Shown here: positions 62,050 to 64,000 of the stretch, in pieces
How positions within the stretch are numbered: the stretch's first letter is position 1
Layout: every line of letters begins with the position of its first letter
Assembly: GCA_004794655.1 (NCBI GenBank)
Contig: SMMW01000624.1
Coordinates: 434,001-498,000 of the forward strand
Direction: 5' to 3'
DNA length: 64,000 nucleotides
Source of the DNA: Marisa cornuarietis
Lineage: Eukaryota > Mollusca > Gastropoda > Architaenioglossa > Ampullariidae
The notes under the pieces: generated by a model
What the model saw: the letters and a program-made list of their open reading frames with translations, nothing else
Database searches by the model: none
What the model was told of the DNA's origin: nothing
Translations under genes and position numbers: made by a program

Positions 62050-62260
62050 GAGGTGCATTCTGGGAAAGCAAACGCAGACGGCGAGAAAGAGTTATCGCCA
62101 CATGCACGGTCAAAATGGCGCACAGGACACGCTTGAACTTACAAGTGATTTTGGGGCATCGGCTCTTATGCAAAAAGATGGCCAGCAGTTAGAGAAAGAG
62201 GCCTTCTTTGAAGGACCTGGCTCACATACCCGATTACAACTCAAGCGGAAGTGGCCGCCG
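62050..62260. promoter_or_regulatory. promoter-like cluster (ZNF143, YY1 and ETS motifs)
   Basis: TGCATTCTGGGAA (62054-62066) matches the core of the ZNF143/SBS element. CAAAATGGCGCAC (62111-62123) is a strong YY1 match. AGCGGAAGTGG (62244-62254) is an ETS site. The DNA is CpG-richer than its flanks and there is no TATA box. The trio is typical of TATA-less promoters in vertebrates, and conservation to this organism is assumed. The direction and the gene served are unknown. Confidence 0.4.
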
Positions 62261-64000
62261 TATTGCACACGTCTCTCCTGGAAATGAGATCACGCGTCGT
62301 GGACGGACCAGTGCATTAGGTGAGAACGTCGTTATATCTCGCGCCACCCTCTCCTGTACAGCCAGCCTCCTATCCACCAAGCACTTCACGTGTTACTCTC
62401 ACGCACATGCCAGGATATGGAGGACTATTTCAGACACCTTTTTGAAGGTTGCTTTTTTTTGGGTCCATATATGAGTAACGCGTGCAAATGCGCCTGGAGT
62501 TGTTTGTCGAAGACAAGTGCTCTCCCACTGGAGTTGTCCACAAAGCATGCTCTGCTCCATTTGTTCATTACTGCAAAAGCACGCAAGACAGGGAGAAAGA
62601 AAAGAAGTGCACAAGCAAAAACACACACACACACAAAACAAAACAAAAAACAGAACAAAAGAAAAAACAAAAAGCACAAACAAAAAACAAAACAAACCAA
62701 AAAAGAGAAAGAAAAGACAAATGCTTTTTATTCCTCCTTCCATCTTACTCTCACATATGCGCGCGCAAATTACATACATACACATAAATGCACTCATATA
62801 CACATGCATTACACAAAATGAAACACACAGGAAAGCGCTCAGAGGCCGCCATTAGCCCTGCCATCACAATCACAAGTCAAAGAAAGAGAAGGTGGACCTA
62901 AAAGCTAAGATGTAAACGCCTGCAGCACCCGTGCTCAAATAAATCTTTCTACTAAATAAATGCAAAGCGGAAGTGGATAGCACCCACGTAACATTCTTTG
63001 ATGTCTTATCTTTACCAGTCAGGGAGGACGGAGCCGTTACCTGTAGACTCGCACTCACGTGACCTACGGTTGGCTCTCAGAAAATGCGACGAAGACGATA
63101 GATGATGCGCACCACACACCGTGTCTGAAATGTTTTACTTAGCTTCACGGGATGGGTGGCGAAAGCCGAATTTCTCGAAAGGGTGGAGGGGGTTGTTGGC
63201 GGGTAGGAGGTCCCTGTGCTGCTCGCGAGACCTGTTTTACATGTTGAACAAGTTCTCCCTAAAGAAGTGACCAGAGTAAGCAGAGACCTGAGATTGCGTC
63301 TGATAGTCGTCTTATATCATCCGCCTATTGACACGGGGCTCTTTGATCAGCACTTTTAAGGTGGAAGGCACCTTTGATCCTCGCATCTGTCGGAGGGATC
63401 TCTTAACGGTAAAAAACGCGGGGAGCTTTAAATTGGGTCTCAATCTGCTGGTCTGTATTTTTTCGAGGAAAAATGTTGTCCTCACATGTAAAGAGAAGGG
63501 ATTAGTTACGACTTTACAGTCGCCGCTTTTGCCCTTTCCTAGCAGCTGGGATAACAGGCAATCGAAAACTTTGTCAACAAACGAAAACTGTGTTCAAAAG
63601 AAGAATATATATATATATATAAACATTCCTGTTGCTGTGTGAGAACGCCTCCTTGTCTACATATATACATACATATATAAAAAAGTGTGTAAGGGTGAGG
63701 ACATTCTTGGTGATGTTTATGCGGTCGTGACCATTGAGATGACTTTCATTCATCCAGTCACGACCTGCATGGGGTTAATCATCTGATTGTGACATCCGTG
63801 CTGAAGTTCATCAGCTGGTCATCTGACAGATCATCTTGGTGGCGACGCGCGTGATGTCACACAACAACTATTCTTGCGCTTCAATGGCCACGCGCTACTT
63901 GACTAAAGATGTTCTCACATGTCCGAGATAGGGTGTAAATACCTAAAGAGTATGCTTATTCAAAGAGGAAACATAGATTGATCATATGTAAATACCAGTC
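62261..64000. other. unique DNA to the window end
   Basis: Contains (CA)n/A-rich at 62625-62705 and (TA)n at 63604-63622. A GCTCGCGAGACC string (about 63220) resembles the TCTCGCGAGA core-promoter palindrome. No gene was recognised. Confidence 0.45.

Noticed and set aside
61832..62287. 151-codon open frame
   Set aside because: No domain, and it overlaps a promoter-like motif cluster; the frame is compatible with chance.

Overview
The window looks like intergenic or intronic DNA from a metazoan nuclear genome, most likely a lophotrochozoan and probably a mollusc (inference). The base composition is AT-leaning. There are dozens of long microsatellites ((CA)n, (TCTG)n, (CTCA)n, (TTTC)n, (GAT)n, (GTAA)n), several minisatellites, decayed non-LTR retrotransposons, and tRNA-derived SINE-like repeats. 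There are no dense open reading frames, no operons and no Shine-Dalgarno-led genes, so it is not bacterial or viral. Most open frames of 60-150 codons are chance frames or run through microsatellites (TGTG reads as CVCV, TCTG as SVCL, CTCA as THSL).

Layout. 1-7.6 kb: a GC3-rich small ORF (491-685), a LINE remnant whose coding segment has expanded into a 39-bp minisatellite (883-1690), long (CTCA)n and (CA)n arrays in purine-rich DNA, and a 61-bp tandem triplication at 7.43 kb. 9.4-13.4 kb: a LINE C-terminus with 3' UTR (9.69-10.1 kb) and a 1.46-kb, 51/47-bp minisatellite with higher-order structure. 13.4-27 kb: mostly featureless AT-rich DNA with microsatellites, a LINE 3' end and a long SINE-like repeat (24.2-25.3 kb). 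27.4-27.7 kb: a CpG-rich island with ETS, NRF1, GC-box and palindromic motifs, the best promoter candidate. 29.6-31.0 kb: a reverse-strand LINE remnant abutting a tRNA-like repeat. 32-38.6 kb: another tRNA-like SINE, a CA-rich compound array, a 32-bp minisatellite and TG arrays. 40.6-43.1 kb: a duplicated repeat family, each copy ending in (TTTC)n. 43.9 and 45.3-45.5 kb: a palindromic GAT/ATC array and a LINE C-terminus with a (GAT)n tail. 47.8-48.7 kb: CCAAT/GC-box/CRE/E-box motifs and a TATA-like site. 49.9-55.7 kb: the only convincing multi-exon gene structure, forward strand. Its exon phases and splice sites agree, but it carries one apparent frameshift and one in-frame stop, so it is either a recent pseudogene or a gene with a null allele or sequence error. 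55.8-57.9 kb: a reverse-strand LINE remnant, a second LINE 3' end and a tRNA-derived SINE. 58-64 kb: microsatellites and a second promoter-like cluster (62.05-62.26 kb, ZNF143/YY1/ETS motifs).

How it fits together. No pathway can be assembled. The features are retroelement decay, retroelement-seeded satellite expansion, a few candidate promoters, and one broken lineage-specific gene of unknown function. Element and motif names come from recognising family hallmarks by eye; no search was run.
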